The position numbers and the translations under genes are program-made. A DNA stretch of 64,000 nt from Haloarcula nitratireducens (lineage in GTDB: Archaea; Halobacteriota; Halobacteria; Halobacteriales; Haloarculaceae), in contig NZ_RKLT01000010.1 in NCBI RefSeq assembly GCF_019599505.1, positions 39,347-103,346 of the forward strand. The letters run 5' to 3'. Shown one piece after another: positions 18,305-28,022 of the stretch (positions within the stretch are counted from its first letter, which is position 1; each line of letters begins with the position of its first letter). The notes beneath the pieces were generated by a model, which was not told where the DNA came from, did no database searches, and worked only from the letters and a program-made list of their open reading frames with translations.

Positions 18305-18823
18305 TAGATAACCGGTGTACCAGAATATATCTCTGGTTCAATCAAAGAGCTGTTTGAGCGATTCGCACACCTGCTGAAGGACTGTGACTCATCTCTTCTG
18401 TGAGAAGAAGGCATGCATCGCGTGGATCCGCCGAAGTTGTGCATCCAGTGCTGTACTCGTCATGTTGGCCGCCTAAAGCAGTCCAAGGATAAAACCGATA
18501 CTCATAATGACAAGAACAACCGCCTCGTTGTGTAACATCTCTTTGGGGAAAACTCAGTCGAGAACGCGAATAACGGTTGTTAATACCAGAACTGGGTTCA
18601 ATCATACTGTGACCTCTTGAGTAGCGGCGCCAAGACAGCAGTTATGCGAATGAACTGCAATACCCGAGACGATATCGTCACAGTGTTCGATTGCGTATTG
18701 TCGTTTTCCCGCAGATCGGAAGCAAACCTCCCTGCGAAGGGTACTGGCCCACTGATCAGAAACTCTGTCCGCTTTGGACAATGCAAGCCAAAGGGGAACC
18801 CGATTTCAGCGTTATTCATAATT
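18305..18823. other. Intergenic region, possibly one tiny ORF
   Basis: No convincing gene. On the minus strand, 18389-18463 could encode a 24-residue peptide beginning MTSTALDAQLRRIHAMH, which may be a gene remnant. The longer plus-strand frame that runs into the next gene is unnatural and is taken as untranslated. Confidence 0.35.
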
Positions 18824-19618
18824 ATGTTCGAGCAGACCTTAGTAGCGTTAGCGAGTTCCCCACTCCCCCAGTGGGCGATTCAATGGGGCCACCAAATCGA
18901 GCAGACACTGGCACCCGCACGATCGGTTATCAAGCCGATATTGGCGAGTTGGTGGACGCTGGGCATCTGGCTCACGCTCAATATCGTCTCGCTGGGCGTG
19001 CTGTGGTGGGACTTCGAGAAGCGCAATCAGAACATCCCGTCGTTGATGAAATTCGTCTGGTCGCTCGTCATCGCCTACTCGGGGCTATTCGGCCTCGGCG
19101 TGTACTGGTTCACGGGCCGAACACAGCTAGATAGTGACTCGCTGTGGAAGCAGGGCTTCCGTTCGACCTCGCACTGTTATTCTGGGTGTGGAATCGGCGA
19201 GGTCATCGGTATCACCGCCGCGGCGATCATCCTCAGTGTCTCGACACTCTGGGTGGTCGCGCTGACATTCACGCTTGCGTTCGTTGGCGGATTCGCGCTG
19301 ACCGTCGGCCCGCTGATGCAGGAGGGTGTCGGCTTCAGAGAAGCGATGTGGGATGCCATCTGGAGCGAGACGCCTAGCATCACCAGCATGGAAATTGTGG
19401 CCATCGGCACCGACCTGCTGTTAGCCGGCGAGGCGGGCTGGACGACGCCGCTGTTCTGGACGGCCCTACTGTTCTCGCTGACCATCGGGTTCTTCGCCGC
19501 CTACCCCGTCAACGTCGCGCTCATTGCCGCCGGTGTGAAAGAAGGAATGGGCAACCCTGCCGAAATGGATGGGAGTCCGAGCGGGGCCAACAATCGACAG
19601 GCACATAGCTCTGACTGA
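18824..19618 (+). CDS. DUF4396 family membrane protein
   Basis: A 264-residue integral membrane protein starting at MFEQTLVAL. This ATG follows a TTATTCATAATT stretch closely, as in leaderless haloarchaeal genes; the 69 residues upstream in frame are not protein-like. About six hydrophobic segments can be seen. HCYSGCGIGEVIG near the middle is a His/Cys motif typical of DUF4396. A cysteine-rich copper-binding-type gene follows in the same direction 225 bp later, suggesting a metal-handling link; this is inference. Confidence 0.82.
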   Translation: MFEQTLVALASSPLPQWAIQWGHQIEQTLAPARSVIKPILASWWTLGIWLTLNIVSLGVLWWDFEKRNQNIPSLMKFVWSLVIAYSGLFGLGVYWFTGRTQLDSDSLWKQGFRSTSHCYSGCGIGEVIGITAAAIILSVSTLWVVALTFTLAFVGGFALTVGPLMQEGVGFREAMWDAIWSETPSITSMEIVAIGTDLLLAGEAGWTTPLFWTALLFSLTIGFFAAYPVNVALIAAGVKEGMGNPAEMDGSPSGANNRQAHSSD

Positions 19619-19842
19619 AACTGAAACCACCCACTTTTCAGAGGTATCGACATGCCCAGAGAGTGCTTCGGGTGGCCATCTATGCTGCCCACCGCTGTTG
19701 CGTGTCTGCTGTCTCTCTACCGGGTAGAAGAACTGATAGCAGCGTATTTCGGTAGTGTAGCTAACTGGGTAACAGCCGAGCATCTGAACCAGCAGTAGCA
19801 AGCAGATTGGTTAATTCGATTCTGCCCTATCAATCGTCTGCA

Positions 19843-20193
19843 ATGTCGCTTACAGAAACCGTTTCCGAGATCGACCACCTGAGCGAGGAACAGCGCGACT
19901 GTATCGAGAACTGCAACGCAGCAGCGCAAGTCTGTGAGTGGTGCGCTGACGAGTGCCTCGGTAGCGAGGATATGGAGGAGTGTGCCCGACTGTGCCGCGA
20001 CGTCGCCGACATCACGTCGCTGCACGCTCGATTCATGGCCCGCGACTCCGATTACAGTAGTCAGCTTGCCGAGACCTGTGCTGATGCCTGTGAGGACTGC
20101 GCCGACGAATGTGAAAGCCACGACGCCGGCCACTGCCAGACTTGTGCCGACGTCCTTCGCGATTGCGCTGAAACCTGTCGCAACATGTCCTGA
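19843..20193 (+). CDS. Csp-like four-helix-bundle copper-storage protein (DUF326)
   Basis: A 116-residue cytosolic protein with about 16 cysteines spaced on helices (CIENCNAAAQVCEWCADEC, CARLC, CADACEDCADEC, CQTCADVLRDCAETC). This is the pattern of copper-storage proteins that bind many Cu(I) ions inside a helical bundle. There is no signal peptide, so it is a Csp3-type cytosolic member. The start at MSLTETV is chosen since the 12 residues upstream lie in the promoter-like stretch. Confidence 0.9.
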   Translation: MSLTETVSEIDHLSEEQRDCIENCNAAAQVCEWCADECLGSEDMEECARLCRDVADITSLHARFMARDSDYSSQLAETCADACEDCADECESHDAGHCQTCADVLRDCAETCRNMS

Positions 20194-20248
20194 GAGAAAT
20201 TATCTTCAAAGCGTGGAGCCGAGAACTGCACTCGAATGGCGTTGTTGA

Positions 20249-20385
20249 CTACTGCCCGCTACTCAGCAACGCTTTTTGGAGAAAGTGTATGGCTGAGCGA
20301 ATTTCGATATCAGCACCACCGGCATCATCAAGAATCTCAGTATGTGGGTGTCCTAATTTATGAAAATATAGTTGAGGTGTCATTT
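20249..20385 (-). pseudogene. Possible 3' gene remnant
   Basis: A minus-strand frame ending at 20249 reads HTEILDDAGGADIEIRSAIH then FLQKALLSSGQ, natural-looking halophilic sequence without a start of its own. It lies just downstream of the MFS gene in another frame. Probably the tail of a lost gene; weak evidence. Confidence 0.3.
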
Positions 20386-20399
20386 GATAGTACGGTACT

Positions 20400-21623
20400 T
20401 CAGTGCTCTCTGCTTTTGGAAAGATTGATTCCGATGAGTCCAGCGAGGACAGCAAACACTCCAAGAACCGCAAAGAGGGCCTTAGCGGACCACCATTCCA
20501 AGATAGTACCTGCAATCGCCGATCCGATTGCACCGACCCCAAATACCGCAGTGTAGGTCCACCCGAAGGAGAGTCCCCGAACGTCTGGTGGGACCGCCTG
20601 TGAGATAACCTCCTGATTGACCGGTCCCTCGAAAAAGACGAAAAAACCGAGCAGTCCGGAAATACAGAGGAATGGCCAGAGTCCTGCGTTCGCCGCCGGA
20701 ATGAATGCGAAGGCAATGAATGCAAGGACGACGAAGTTAGCGACAAGAACGTGTTCAGCGGTATACCGGTCAACAAGCTTCCCGCCGGCATACTGGCCGA
20801 CGCCACCGAACAAGAGGAGTCCAGAATAGACGTACTGGCTGGGCGCTAGCGATCGGGTTCCAACGTGTATCGGATCGAAAAGTGAGAACCCTGCTAAGAC
20901 CTCCGGTAAGAACGTGAATACTCCACGGTAGTAGAGTCCATAGAGGTTACCGATGAAAAAGACCAGGAGGAAACTGCCGGCAAACAGTAGCTTGGAGGTA
21001 GCAACAAACTGCTTGAGGGTCGCTTTCTCCCCCCGGCCATCAGCCATGGGCGCCTCTTCGGTGACAGCAGCAGTTTCATCGAACTCTAACTGGAGTGCGA
21101 GAAGAATAGCCAGAGCGACAGGCACAACGAGCAGCGCAGCGACAGTTCGCCAGTGGAAGAACGCGAGGAGAAGCGCACCAAGTATGGGGCCGGTAGCGAC
21201 GCCGACGTTCCCAGCCATGCCATGGTATGCAAATGCAGCCCCGCGTTCGTTTGCGCCACGGCTGAGGAGCGAGAGGCCAGCAGGATGGTAGACACTCGCG
21301 GCACTCCCCCACAGGAGGAGCCCGAACGAGAGCACGATGAGAGTCGGGGCCACACTCACGAGCAGGAAGCCACCACCCATCCCAGCCATGCAGCCGATAA
21401 TGAGCCATTTCGCGTTGACTCGGTCTGAGAGGAGGCCACTCGGGAGCGCACCGACACCAGTACACGCGTAGCTTGCCCCGATGATGAGGCCAAGAACCGT
21501 AGTGGTTGTCGAGAAGGCATCGAGCCAGACGACGATGAAGAGTGGAATGACGAGCTCGAACGTATGAAACATCGCGTGTCCGAGCATCGTGAACGCCGTC
21601 AGCGCACGGTCGTTCTGGTCCAT
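20400..21623 (-). CDS. MFS transporter
   Basis: A 407-residue major facilitator with about 12 hydrophobic segments. The loop 2-3 signature is visible as GLLSDRVNAKWLI, and a second half-repeat as GGKLVDRYTAEHVLV. The sequence style resembles fosmidomycin-resistance/YfnC-like efflux members, but the substrate cannot be told. The HTH-10 regulator gene 21675-22373 lies 51 bp upstream on the same strand, so the two are probably cotranscribed and the regulator may control the transporter. Confidence 0.88.
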   Translation of the reverse strand: MDQNDRALTAFTMLGHAMFHTFELVIPLFIVVWLDAFSTTTTVLGLIIGASYACTGVGALPSGLLSDRVNAKWLIIGCMAGMGGGFLLVSVAPTLIVLSFGLLLWGSAASVYHPAGLSLLSRGANERGAAFAYHGMAGNVGVATGPILGALLLAFFHWRTVAALLVVPVALAILLALQLEFDETAAVTEEAPMADGRGEKATLKQFVATSKLLFAGSFLLVFFIGNLYGLYYRGVFTFLPEVLAGFSLFDPIHVGTRSLAPSQYVYSGLLLFGGVGQYAGGKLVDRYTAEHVLVANFVVLAFIAFAFIPAANAGLWPFLCISGLLGFFVFFEGPVNQEVISQAVPPDVRGLSFGWTYTAVFGVGAIGSAIAGTILEWWSAKALFAVLGVFAVLAGLIGINLSKSREH

Positions 21624-21674
21624 AACTGACCCAGTGGCGTGACCTGAATGAACGGCCTCCCTCCCATGGGAGGG

Positions 21675-22373
21675 TCACAAATCTATGTCAGTGAGAAGCT
21701 TCGCCTCTGCTTTTCGGAGGTGTTCGAGGAACGTCGTTTTTGATACGTCAAGTTCCGCAGCAAGGTCTCGGGACGTTGTTTCACGGGGATACTCATAGTA
21801 CCCCCGAGCGCGGGCAAGCTGGAACGCCTCCTGCTGGCGCGGCGAGAGTCGTTCTGTTGGTCGGTGGTTCGATCTGTCCTCTGTCGCTGACGTTACCCGT
21901 ATCACTTCGATGTCAGCGTCATAGGCCGTCTCGATCTCTGTGAGTGCTCGTTGGAGCGTTGACCGGTCACCCCGTGTAATGAGCGAGCGACGCTCACGTC
22001 CTCTTTCGTGGCGCGTTGGACTGTGATGGAAGAAGCCGCGGGCAGTAAATGCACTTCGGATACTCGGCTCGGGGTCGAATTCAACGAGGACTGGGCACGT
22101 CGTAGGACCGACGCTTCCAGTGAGAGCAGCTGCTGGCGATAGACGTGTCGCAGCCTCCGTGAAGGAGGATGCTTGGATGGCTTCGATGGCTCCATCAACT
22201 ACGTCCTGTGACTCACCGTAGACGCCGAACTGGCCTGTTGCGCCGGTGTCATTCCGCATCGTCCTGTAGCCGACCAAGCCTACGTCTACCTGTCGTGTGG
22301 TTTGTAGCGTCCAGCAATCCGGATGCCAGAGGTCGACAGTGACGTGGAGTAGTTCAGCCGATTCCGCATCCAT
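21675..22373 (-). CDS. HTH-10 (bacterio-opsin activator type) transcription regulator
   Basis: A 232-residue protein with an N-terminal sensory-type region and a C-terminal HTH-10: LSPRQQEAFQLARARGYYEY, PRETTSRDLAAELDVSKTTF, LEHLRKAEAK. It precedes the MFS transporter on the same strand, and a divergent SMR transporter starts 123 bp upstream on the other strand. It is well placed to control both efflux genes from the shared intergenic region. Confidence 0.9.
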   Translation of the reverse strand: MDAESAELLHVTVDLWHPDCWTLQTTRQVDVGLVGYRTMRNDTGATGQFGVYGESQDVVDGAIEAIQASSFTEAATRLSPAAALTGSVGPTTCPVLVEFDPEPSIRSAFTARGFFHHSPTRHERGRERRSLITRGDRSTLQRALTEIETAYDADIEVIRVTSATEDRSNHRPTERLSPRQQEAFQLARARGYYEYPRETTSRDLAAELDVSKTTFLEHLRKAEAKLLTDIDL

Positions 22374-22496
22374 GCCATCTTTCGGCGGCGCAACTACCTA
22401 ATGGTTATTCATGTCCGATACGGTCGCATACCGGGTCGATGTATTCACTTCTCGCTTCGAAAGTCATAGCCCGCGTAGTGAGGAAGAACTAGGGGC

Positions 22497-22823
22497 ATGT
22501 CGTGGCTCGTTCTTGTCATCGCTGGCCTCTTCGAGATTGCCTGGGCGATTGGATTGGAATATTCTGACGGGCTCTCGGAGCCAATTCCGACGGTAGGCAC
22601 AGTCAGCGCGCTTCTCATCAGCATGGTACTGCTCGCGAACGCAGTTCAGGAGCTGCCGATCGGAACCGCGTATGCTGTCTGGACCGGAATCGGTGCCGTA
22701 GGCACCGCCTTGCTCGGCATTGTGCTCTTTGACGAACCGGCGACGAGTGCCCGCCTCGTCTTTATTTCCGTGATTGTTTTCGGGATTGTCGGCCTCCATC
22801 TCGTCTCGAGTGGTCACTACTGA
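22497..22823 (+). CDS. SMR-family multidrug/guanidinium-type exporter
   Basis: A 108-residue small multidrug resistance protein with four membrane segments. The family-defining Glu sits in LFEIAWAIGLEYSDG (near residue 13), and the dimer motif AVWTGIGAVGTALLGI is present. The sequence is closest in style to the SugE/Gdx group (guanidinium or quaternary ammonium export) rather than EmrE. Divergent from the HTH-10 regulator. Confidence 0.92.
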   Translation: MSWLVLVIAGLFEIAWAIGLEYSDGLSEPIPTVGTVSALLISMVLLANAVQELPIGTAYAVWTGIGAVGTALLGIVLFDEPATSARLVFISVIVFGIVGLHLVSSGHY

Positions 22824-22838
22824 CGAGAGAAGGTGACT

Positions 22839-22861
22839 GCGTCCATCCTAAAGGATGACGC
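22839..22861. terminator. Hairpin between convergent genes
   Basis: GCGTC-ATCCT pairs with AGGAT-GACGC (one bulged C, two-base loop). It lies between the ends of the SMR gene and the PLP enzyme gene, so it may act on both strands. Confidence 0.5.
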
Positions 22862-22924
22862 TGTACTATCGCGCTATTACGCGGGTAGTCGTTAATTTTC
22901 TTCTCACGATCTCCCTACGTGCGG

Positions 22925-24100
22925 TCACAGTTTCGCGAGCGCCGCTTTGAGATCCCCAATCAGGTCGTCGACGTGCTCGACTCCGACTGGAAGTCGGACC
23001 AGTGAGTCCGATATCCCTGCGGCCGCTCGCTCCTGGGCGGAGAGATACGATGCGGACATCGTAGCGGGGTGGTCCGCGAGCGACTCCGTACCGCCGAGGC
23101 TGACCGCTAACGTGAACACGTCGAGTTCCTCGAGAACAGCCCGCGTCTCGGCGCCGGTCGCGTCCAGTTCGAACGAGACGATACCGCCGAAGCCGTCCAT
23201 CTGTTGGGTGGCAAGTTCGTGTTGGGGATGGCTTTCCAGGCCCGGGTAGTTAACCTGCACCGTCGCGGGATGGTCGGCGAGATACGTCGCGATTTCTGCG
23301 GCATTGCTCTCGTGCCGGTCCATTCGGAGCGGGAACGTCCGCAATCCACGGAGTGTGAGATAACAGTCGAAAGGAGCGAGCGTTCCGCCAAGATCGTAGG
23401 ACTGTGTCTGAGCGACATCGTTGGCGGCCGCTTTATCGTCGGTCAGAACGACGCCCCCCATCGAGTCGCTGTGTCCGTTGAGATATTTTGTCGTGCTGTG
23501 AACGACCATGTCGGCTCCGTGAGCGAGTGGGTGCTGAAAGTATGGCGTCGCAAAGGTGTTGTCGACGACGTAGGTTGCGTCGACCGACGCTGCGATGTCG
23601 GCTACGGCCGAGAGGTCACAGAGCCGCAGTAACGGGTTTGTTGGTGACTCCATCCAGACGAGCGTGGTCTCGTCGGTAACAGCCTCATCGACGGCGTTGA
23701 CGTCTGTCGCATCGACGTACTCGACGGTGGCGCCGAGTGAATCAGCGAGCAACTCCTCGAAGAGGACGCGCGTCCCGCCGTAGATGCCGTCGAATGCGAC
23801 GACGTGGTCGCCCGCCTCAACAATTGACAGGCAGGTCGCTGCCATCGCAGCCGTTCCCGACGCACATGCGATAGCGTGGTCGGCGCCGCTGAGTCGTGCG
23901 AGTCGGGTTTCGAGCGCATCGCGCGTCGGATTGTCGAAACGGGTGTACTTGTACCCGTGGTCTGCCTCACCGGGCGCACGCATTTCGTGTGTTGTGGTGA
24001 GGTGAATCGGTGAGACGACGTCCCCGGCATCTGTGGCGCCCACGTCGCGCCAGTCGAATTGAGTGGCGACCGTTTCGAGCTGGTACTTTGAATTGTCCAT
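22925..24100 (-). CDS. Cys/Met metabolism PLP enzyme (cystathionine gamma-synthase/lyase family)
   Basis: A 391-residue fold-type I PLP enzyme of normal family length. The PLP lysine is Lys205 in HSTTKYLNGHSD; Asp180 in VVDNTFATP holds the pyridine nitrogen; YKYTRFDNPTRDALE near residues 50-64 is the conserved N-terminal motif. Family members act as cystathionine gamma-synthase, gamma-lyase, beta-lyase or sulfhydrylase, and the exact reaction cannot be told here. Cytoplasmic sulfur amino acid metabolism. Confidence 0.93.
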   Translation of the reverse strand: MDNSKYQLETVATQFDWRDVGATDAGDVVSPIHLTTTHEMRAPGEADHGYKYTRFDNPTRDALETRLARLSGADHAIACASGTAAMAATCLSIVEAGDHVVAFDGIYGGTRVLFEELLADSLGATVEYVDATDVNAVDEAVTDETTLVWMESPTNPLLRLCDLSAVADIAASVDATYVVDNTFATPYFQHPLAHGADMVVHSTTKYLNGHSDSMGGVVLTDDKAAANDVAQTQSYDLGGTLAPFDCYLTLRGLRTFPLRMDRHESNAAEIATYLADHPATVQVNYPGLESHPQHELATQQMDGFGGIVSFELDATGAETRAVLEELDVFTLAVSLGGTESLADHPATMSASYLSAQERAAAGISDSLVRLPVGVEHVDDLIGDLKAALAKL

Positions 24101-24239
24101 AACTGTCGTATGGTTGTGCCGCCATCAAAAAACGACCAGGGGGTCTTTTTCTATCTATGCTCCGTATGTCGAACGGAGAGATCATCTTCCGTGTCCTGGG
24201 AGTGTGTCCGTAATACCGGCCAATGTTGTACCCGACGAT

Positions 24240-24605
24240 ATGCACAGTATTCGGGCGAACGTTGGATCGAGCGTGCCGATATCAGTTCGTCACGTCGACA
24301 GGGGCGCTTGGCTGAGCGTCAACGGAACGCGGGAGCTCGGCGTCAGTACTCTCTGGCAGTTCACCGACTCCGAATTTTGTGAGTGTAACGTGACCGATTT
24401 TCTCGCTGAAGGTTTCGCTGAAATCGGTGTTGATGGGGACAGCGTCGAGGCACGACTCGCCGGGCGGTGTATTCAGTGTGGAAGTGAGGAAATCACGCCG
24501 TGGCTGACCCTTGGCCGTGTGATCGGTGCGGCTGACCGGGAGTTTTACCCTGTTGACCAAGACGCGGTCCAGGATCTCTCTTCGATGAAAAAAAGACACG
24601 AGTGA
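24240..24605 (+). CDS. Haloarchaeal hypothetical protein with CxxC motif
   Basis: A 121-residue protein from MHSIRANVG; the upstream in-frame stretch overlaps the promoter of the divergent PLP gene and is unnatural. The sequence is well behaved: VDRGAWLSVNGTRELGVSTL, then FTDSEFCECNVTDFLAEG, then GRCIQCGSEEIT, where two cysteine pairs may form a half zinc site. A conserved haloarchaeal protein type; function unknown. Confidence 0.72.
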   Translation: MHSIRANVGSSVPISVRHVDRGAWLSVNGTRELGVSTLWQFTDSEFCECNVTDFLAEGFAEIGVDGDSVEARLAGRCIQCGSEEITPWLTLGRVIGAADREFYPVDQDAVQDLSSMKKRHE

Positions 24606-24791
24606 CCGGTACGTAGCGTGTTCTTCTGGGTGACTATCGAACTGTTACCGGGGTTTCCAGATTACTAATAGTCACAGAAGTCGCCCGGTACGCGATGCAA
24701 CTCTGTTTGTCGATGGCCTCGGCTCAGCCATTCACGAAGCCAAATTCGACCACAAGAAAGATGGTCCAAACAATCGACGAACGAGCACGAA

Positions 24792-25550
24792 TTAGACGAC
24801 CGCGTCAATCGCGAGTTGGCCAGCCATGAGCAGGAGGAGGCCCTGAACGAGACGCTCAAACCGGTCATTCGGAATATGTGGACGGAGACGGACCCCGAAG
24901 GCGAGGCCGACGAGGACGATGAGCGCTGCGAGACTCCCTAGAATGAATTTCTGGAGCCCAAAGCGACCGGCGACGACAAGAGTTGGTAATCGCACGAGCT
25001 GTGGGACGACTAATGCAGCGGCCATCCCGCCAATGAAGACTGCCCGCGGAGAGTCTCGGGTCTGCAGATAGAGGTATGGTACGGCAGGTGGGCCTGCTGC
25101 ACCGACCCCACCACCAAGGACACCGGTCGCCACTCCAGACATCAGGCCAAATTCCCGGCGTTCTGCCACCTGAGAGGTGTGTGATTCGTACTGCTGTGAC
25201 AGGAGGAAGACGATAATATAGCCGCTCAGAGCCAGATAGAGGATGGGAACGGGAACGACGAGCAGGCCGAACGTGCCAATAACCGCACCGGGAACGAGAC
25301 AGAGGAAAAAGAGCCAGTGGTCGTGCATCAACTGCCAAGGCATCCCAGTGGTTACTAACAGCCCAATCTCGGACAGGGCGATCGGGAACATGAGCACCAT
25401 GAGCGTAGACTTTGGTGGGAACAATTGCAGGAGCAACGTTGCGGAAATGAGGCCAACACCGAACCCGAGGGTGCCTTTGACGATCCCCGCTACGAGAAGA
25501 CTCCCTACTGCAAGGAGTAGGATAAGGGGGCGAAATTCGGGGAACAGCAT
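24792..25550 (-). CDS. TauE/SafE-type sulfite/anion exporter
   Basis: A 252-residue membrane protein with about eight hydrophobic segments, Gly-rich helices (GIVKGTLGFGVGLISATLLL near residues 22-41, and VLGGGVGAAGPPAVPYLYL) that define the TauE/SafE (DUF81) family. Transport of sulfite, sulfoacetate or related anions is the family role; the substrate here is unknown. The PLP sulfur enzyme lies two genes away, which is compatible with a sulfur theme but not proof. Confidence 0.88.
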   Translation of the reverse strand: MLFPEFRPLILLLAVGSLLVAGIVKGTLGFGVGLISATLLLQLFPPKSTLMVLMFPIALSEIGLLVTTGMPWQLMHDHWLFFLCLVPGAVIGTFGLLVVPVPILYLALSGYIIVFLLSQQYESHTSQVAERREFGLMSGVATGVLGGGVGAAGPPAVPYLYLQTRDSPRAVFIGGMAAALVVPQLVRLPTLVVAGRFGLQKFILGSLAALIVLVGLAFGVRLRPHIPNDRFERLVQGLLLLMAGQLAIDAVV

Positions 25551-25638
25551 CTTTGTGGTAGCAGCTTCTGTGGTGGTCCTGTTGAAACTGCCGGCGTCCG
25601 CTATGCAGACACGTAGTCAAGCAAGCAGTCTCTGTGCT

Positions 25639-26046
25639 CTATATTGGACTGAATGCAACGAGCCACGTCAAGACTGGACCGGCCGTGATTCGGACTGTAG
25701 TTGCGCCGAACCCAAAGGCGATGAGACTCATTAAAAGGACAAATTCGGCATTGGCGTCCTTCACACTCGCAAGGAGTGTGAGACACGTAAGTGATCCTGA
25801 GAGAAGACAAATATTTCCCCCGATGAGAAGGCTTAGAATTGTAAATACGGGATCTGAGAAACTTAGAATCTGGAATGGCGGCGTATAGATGCCAACGATA
25901 TGGAGAACAACGCCGCTGCAAAGATACCCGATGAAGCCGATAATTGTCATTATGCTCCCAACCAATGCCAGCCGGAACACGCGATGAAGCCCTCGCTCAA
26001 GCGGCGTCGATGGATACCATGTCTGTAGAGCAGAGGAGTGGTTCAT
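25639..26046 (-). CDS. Membrane protein, unknown
   Basis: A 135-residue protein with four hydrophobic segments (starting LALVGSIMTIIGFIGYL, then FTILSLLIGGNICLLSG, LTCLTLLASV and MSLIAFGFGATTV). It begins three bases downstream of the glutamate dehydrogenase stop, on the same strand, so it is likely cotranscribed. No domain recognised. Confidence 0.7.
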   Translation of the reverse strand: MNHSSALQTWYPSTPLERGLHRVFRLALVGSIMTIIGFIGYLCSGVVLHIVGIYTPPFQILSFSDPVFTILSLLIGGNICLLSGSLTCLTLLASVKDANAEFVLLMSLIAFGFGATTVRITAGPVLTWLVAFSPI

Positions 26047-26049
26047 CGC

Positions 26050-27351
26050 TTATGGCCAGAGCCCGCGCGCCTCGTGTGCGTCGGCGAGACGAGATAGTGC
26101 AACGATGTACGCCGCATCACGCCAGGTGACGTCGCTCCGTTCGAACTCGGATCGAACCGCGTCCCAAGCGGCCTGCATCTCCACTTCGAGTTCGTCGTTG
26201 ACTCGTTCGAGCGACCAGGCTCGCCGGTTGATGTCCTGGAGCCACTCGAAGTAGCTCACCGTGACGCCGCCGGCGTTGGCGAGAATGTCGGGAATCACGG
26301 CGATGTCCCGCTCTGCGAGAATCGAATCGGCCGTCGAGGTCGTCGGTCCGTTCGCGCCTTCGACGACGAAATCCGCCGCGATCGCGTCCGCGTTCTCTTC
26401 GGTGATCACGTTTCCGAGGGCGGCCGGAACGAGGACGTCGACGTCGAGCGTGAGCAACTCGTCGTTCGAGATCACGGTGTCGGCGTACGCAGTGACGGCC
26501 TCCGGCTCCTCGTCGTGCGATGGGACGGCGGCCGTCTCGATTCCGTCTGGCTCGTACATCGCTCCGTTCACGTCACTAATCGCGACGACGGTTGCACCCC
26601 ACTCATCGAGGAGCCGGGCCGCGTTCGCACCGACGCTCCCGTAGCCCTGGATAGCGACGGTCGTGTCCTCGAGTCGCCGGTCGTAGTACTCACAGACCAA
26701 CTGCGTGATGATCGCGACGCTCCGTCCGGGCGCTTCTTCGCGCCCTTCGCTGCCGCCAACCACTGGCGGCTTCCCGGTGACGACGCCCGGCGTCGTCTCG
26801 CCCTCTTGCATCGAATACGCGTCCATCAACCAGGCCATCGTCTGGGGGTCCGTGCCCATATCGGGGGCAGGAATATCCTGATTAGGCCCGATATTGTCGC
26901 GCAGTTCCTGTGCGAATCGTCGGGTGAGCCGCTCCTTTTCGCCGCCACTCAGTTCCTTCGGGTTGACGGCGACGCCGCCTTTGGCACCGCCGAAAGGGAG
27001 ATCCATCACGGCACATTTCCAAGTCATCCACATGCCGAGACCGACGCACTCGTCTCGAGTTACGTCGGGGTGATACCGAAGTCCACCTTTGAACGGGCCT
27101 CTAACGCTGTCGTGTTGGGCGCGGTAGCCCGTGAACACGTCGACCGACCCGTCGTCTCGCTCGATGGGAATCGTCACCTCATGGACTTTTTTCGGATAGT
27201 TGAGCCGTTCGACGATATTCTGGTCGATGTCGAGGTGGCCGGCCGCGCGGTGGAGCTGCCGACGAGCGGTCTCGAGCGTCGATTCCGAGTCGGTGGACTC
27301 CGCCGGAGCGTCGTCAGATTCGTCGCGGGCGCTCTCAGTCTTCGACGCCAT
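26050..27351 (-). CDS. gdhB: NAD(P)-dependent glutamate dehydrogenase
   Basis: A 433-residue Glu/Leu/Phe/Val dehydrogenase that interconverts glutamate and 2-oxoglutarate plus ammonia. Visible are Lys88 ([11 protein letters not shown]) and the catalytic Lys124 in [12 protein letters not shown], the [15 protein letters not shown] segment, and the Rossmann loop [15 protein letters not shown]. An acidic 20-residue N-terminal extension is typical of haloarchaea. It follows the 47-residue zinc-ribbon gene with only two bases between, so they form one transcript with the membrane gene behind. Confidence 0.95.
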   Translation of the reverse strand: MASKTESARDESDDAPAESTDSESTLETARRQLHRAAGHLDIDQNIVERLNYPKKVHEVTIPIERDDGSVDVFTGYRAQHDSVRGPFKGGLRYHPDVTRDECVGLGMWMTWKCAVMDLPFGGAKGGVAVNPKELSGGEKERLTRRFAQELRDNIGPNQDIPAPDMGTDPQTMAWLMDAYSMQEGETTPGVVTGKPPVVGGSEGREEAPGRSVAIITQLVCEYYDRRLEDTTVAIQGYGSVGANAARLLDEWGATVVAISDVNGAMYEPDGIETAAVPSHDEEPEAVTAYADTVISNDELLTLDVDVLVPAALGNVITEENADAIAADFVVEGANGPTTSTADSILAERDIAVIPDILANAGGVTVSYFEWLQDINRRAWSLERVNDELEVEMQAAWDAVRSEFERSDVTWRDAAYIVALSRLADAHEARGLWP

Positions 27352-27353
27352 GA

Positions 27354-27497
27354 TTATTCCAGCGGTGTCAGCCGGTTCCGCATCGGACCGCTACAGTCGG
27401 GACACTGGCCAGGAGCGTCCTCCGCGATGATGATGTTACCACACTCGAAGCATTCGTACGGTGATTCTCCGTCTGATTCGGGGTCAACGTCTCTCAT
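27354..27497 (-). CDS. Small zinc-ribbon (rubrerythrin-like domain) protein
   Basis: A 47-residue protein starting [20 protein letters not shown], with a second knuckle [10 protein letters not shown]; the two CxxC pairs form a rubredoxin/rubrerythrin-like zinc ribbon. Haloarchaea carry many such tiny proteins. The stop lies two bases before the ATG of the dehydrogenase, giving tight coupling. Confidence 0.8.
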   Translation of the reverse strand: MRDVDPESDGESPYECFECGNIIIAEDAPGQCPDCSGPMRNRLTPLE

Positions 27498-27698
27498 TGT
27501 GAGTCACGAGCGCCCAGTCAGCCGTGGACACTCACGTAGACATAATACGTGTATAAGGAATATTCGGGGGTTTGATATCCAACCATAGCGTGACTTGGGC
27601 GGTTCGTTATTCAACTGTGACAACACTCCTTTCGATCGCCATGGTCAAAGGCACTCCCCGAGTTCCATGTTCCCACTGACTGCTCACTCGCTCGATTA

Positions 27699-28022
27699 AT
27701 GCCCACTCAACACAACGAACCCCAGGCAGACGATACTAGCGGTGATGACCCAGAGCAGCGTACTCAGTCAATGTGGGGACTCGTCACTGGAGCGAGTCTT
27801 ATCTCGACAGGACTCGCTGCCTATGAAATTGTCCCGGCAAGTGTGACGCCACTCATCCGTGACTCACTGCAGATTGGACCGACGATCGCAGGGTTCCTCG
27901 TTGGTGTCATGTTTGGCACTGCAGTGATCGCAAGCCTCCCTGCTGGAGCAGCACTTGATCGGGTGGATTCTCGGACCGCGATGGCCCTCGCGGTTCTCAC
28001 ATTACCTGTGGATTCCGGCTGA
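27699..28022 (+). pseudogene. MFS transporter truncated by a family B element
   Basis: The first 104 or so residues are a good MFS N-terminus: MWGLVTGASLISTGLAAYEI, IGPTIAGFLVGVMFGTAVIA and the loop motif GAALDRVDSRTAMALAV. The frame then runs into the family B repeat, whose conserved first bases (TGTGGATTCCGG) start at 28007, and ends after VDSG. The remaining ~300 residues are not found downstream. The gene is therefore dead, broken by insertion or recombination at about 28004. Confidence 0.8.

Noticed and set aside
24665..24868. A minus-strand frame with LREWLSRGHRQTELHR, transposase-like at first sight
   Set aside because: Too short and not convincingly similar to any transposase I can name.
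26515..27588. A 357-residue plus-strand frame
   Set aside because: It is the antisense shadow of the glutamate dehydrogenase gene, common in GC-rich genomes.
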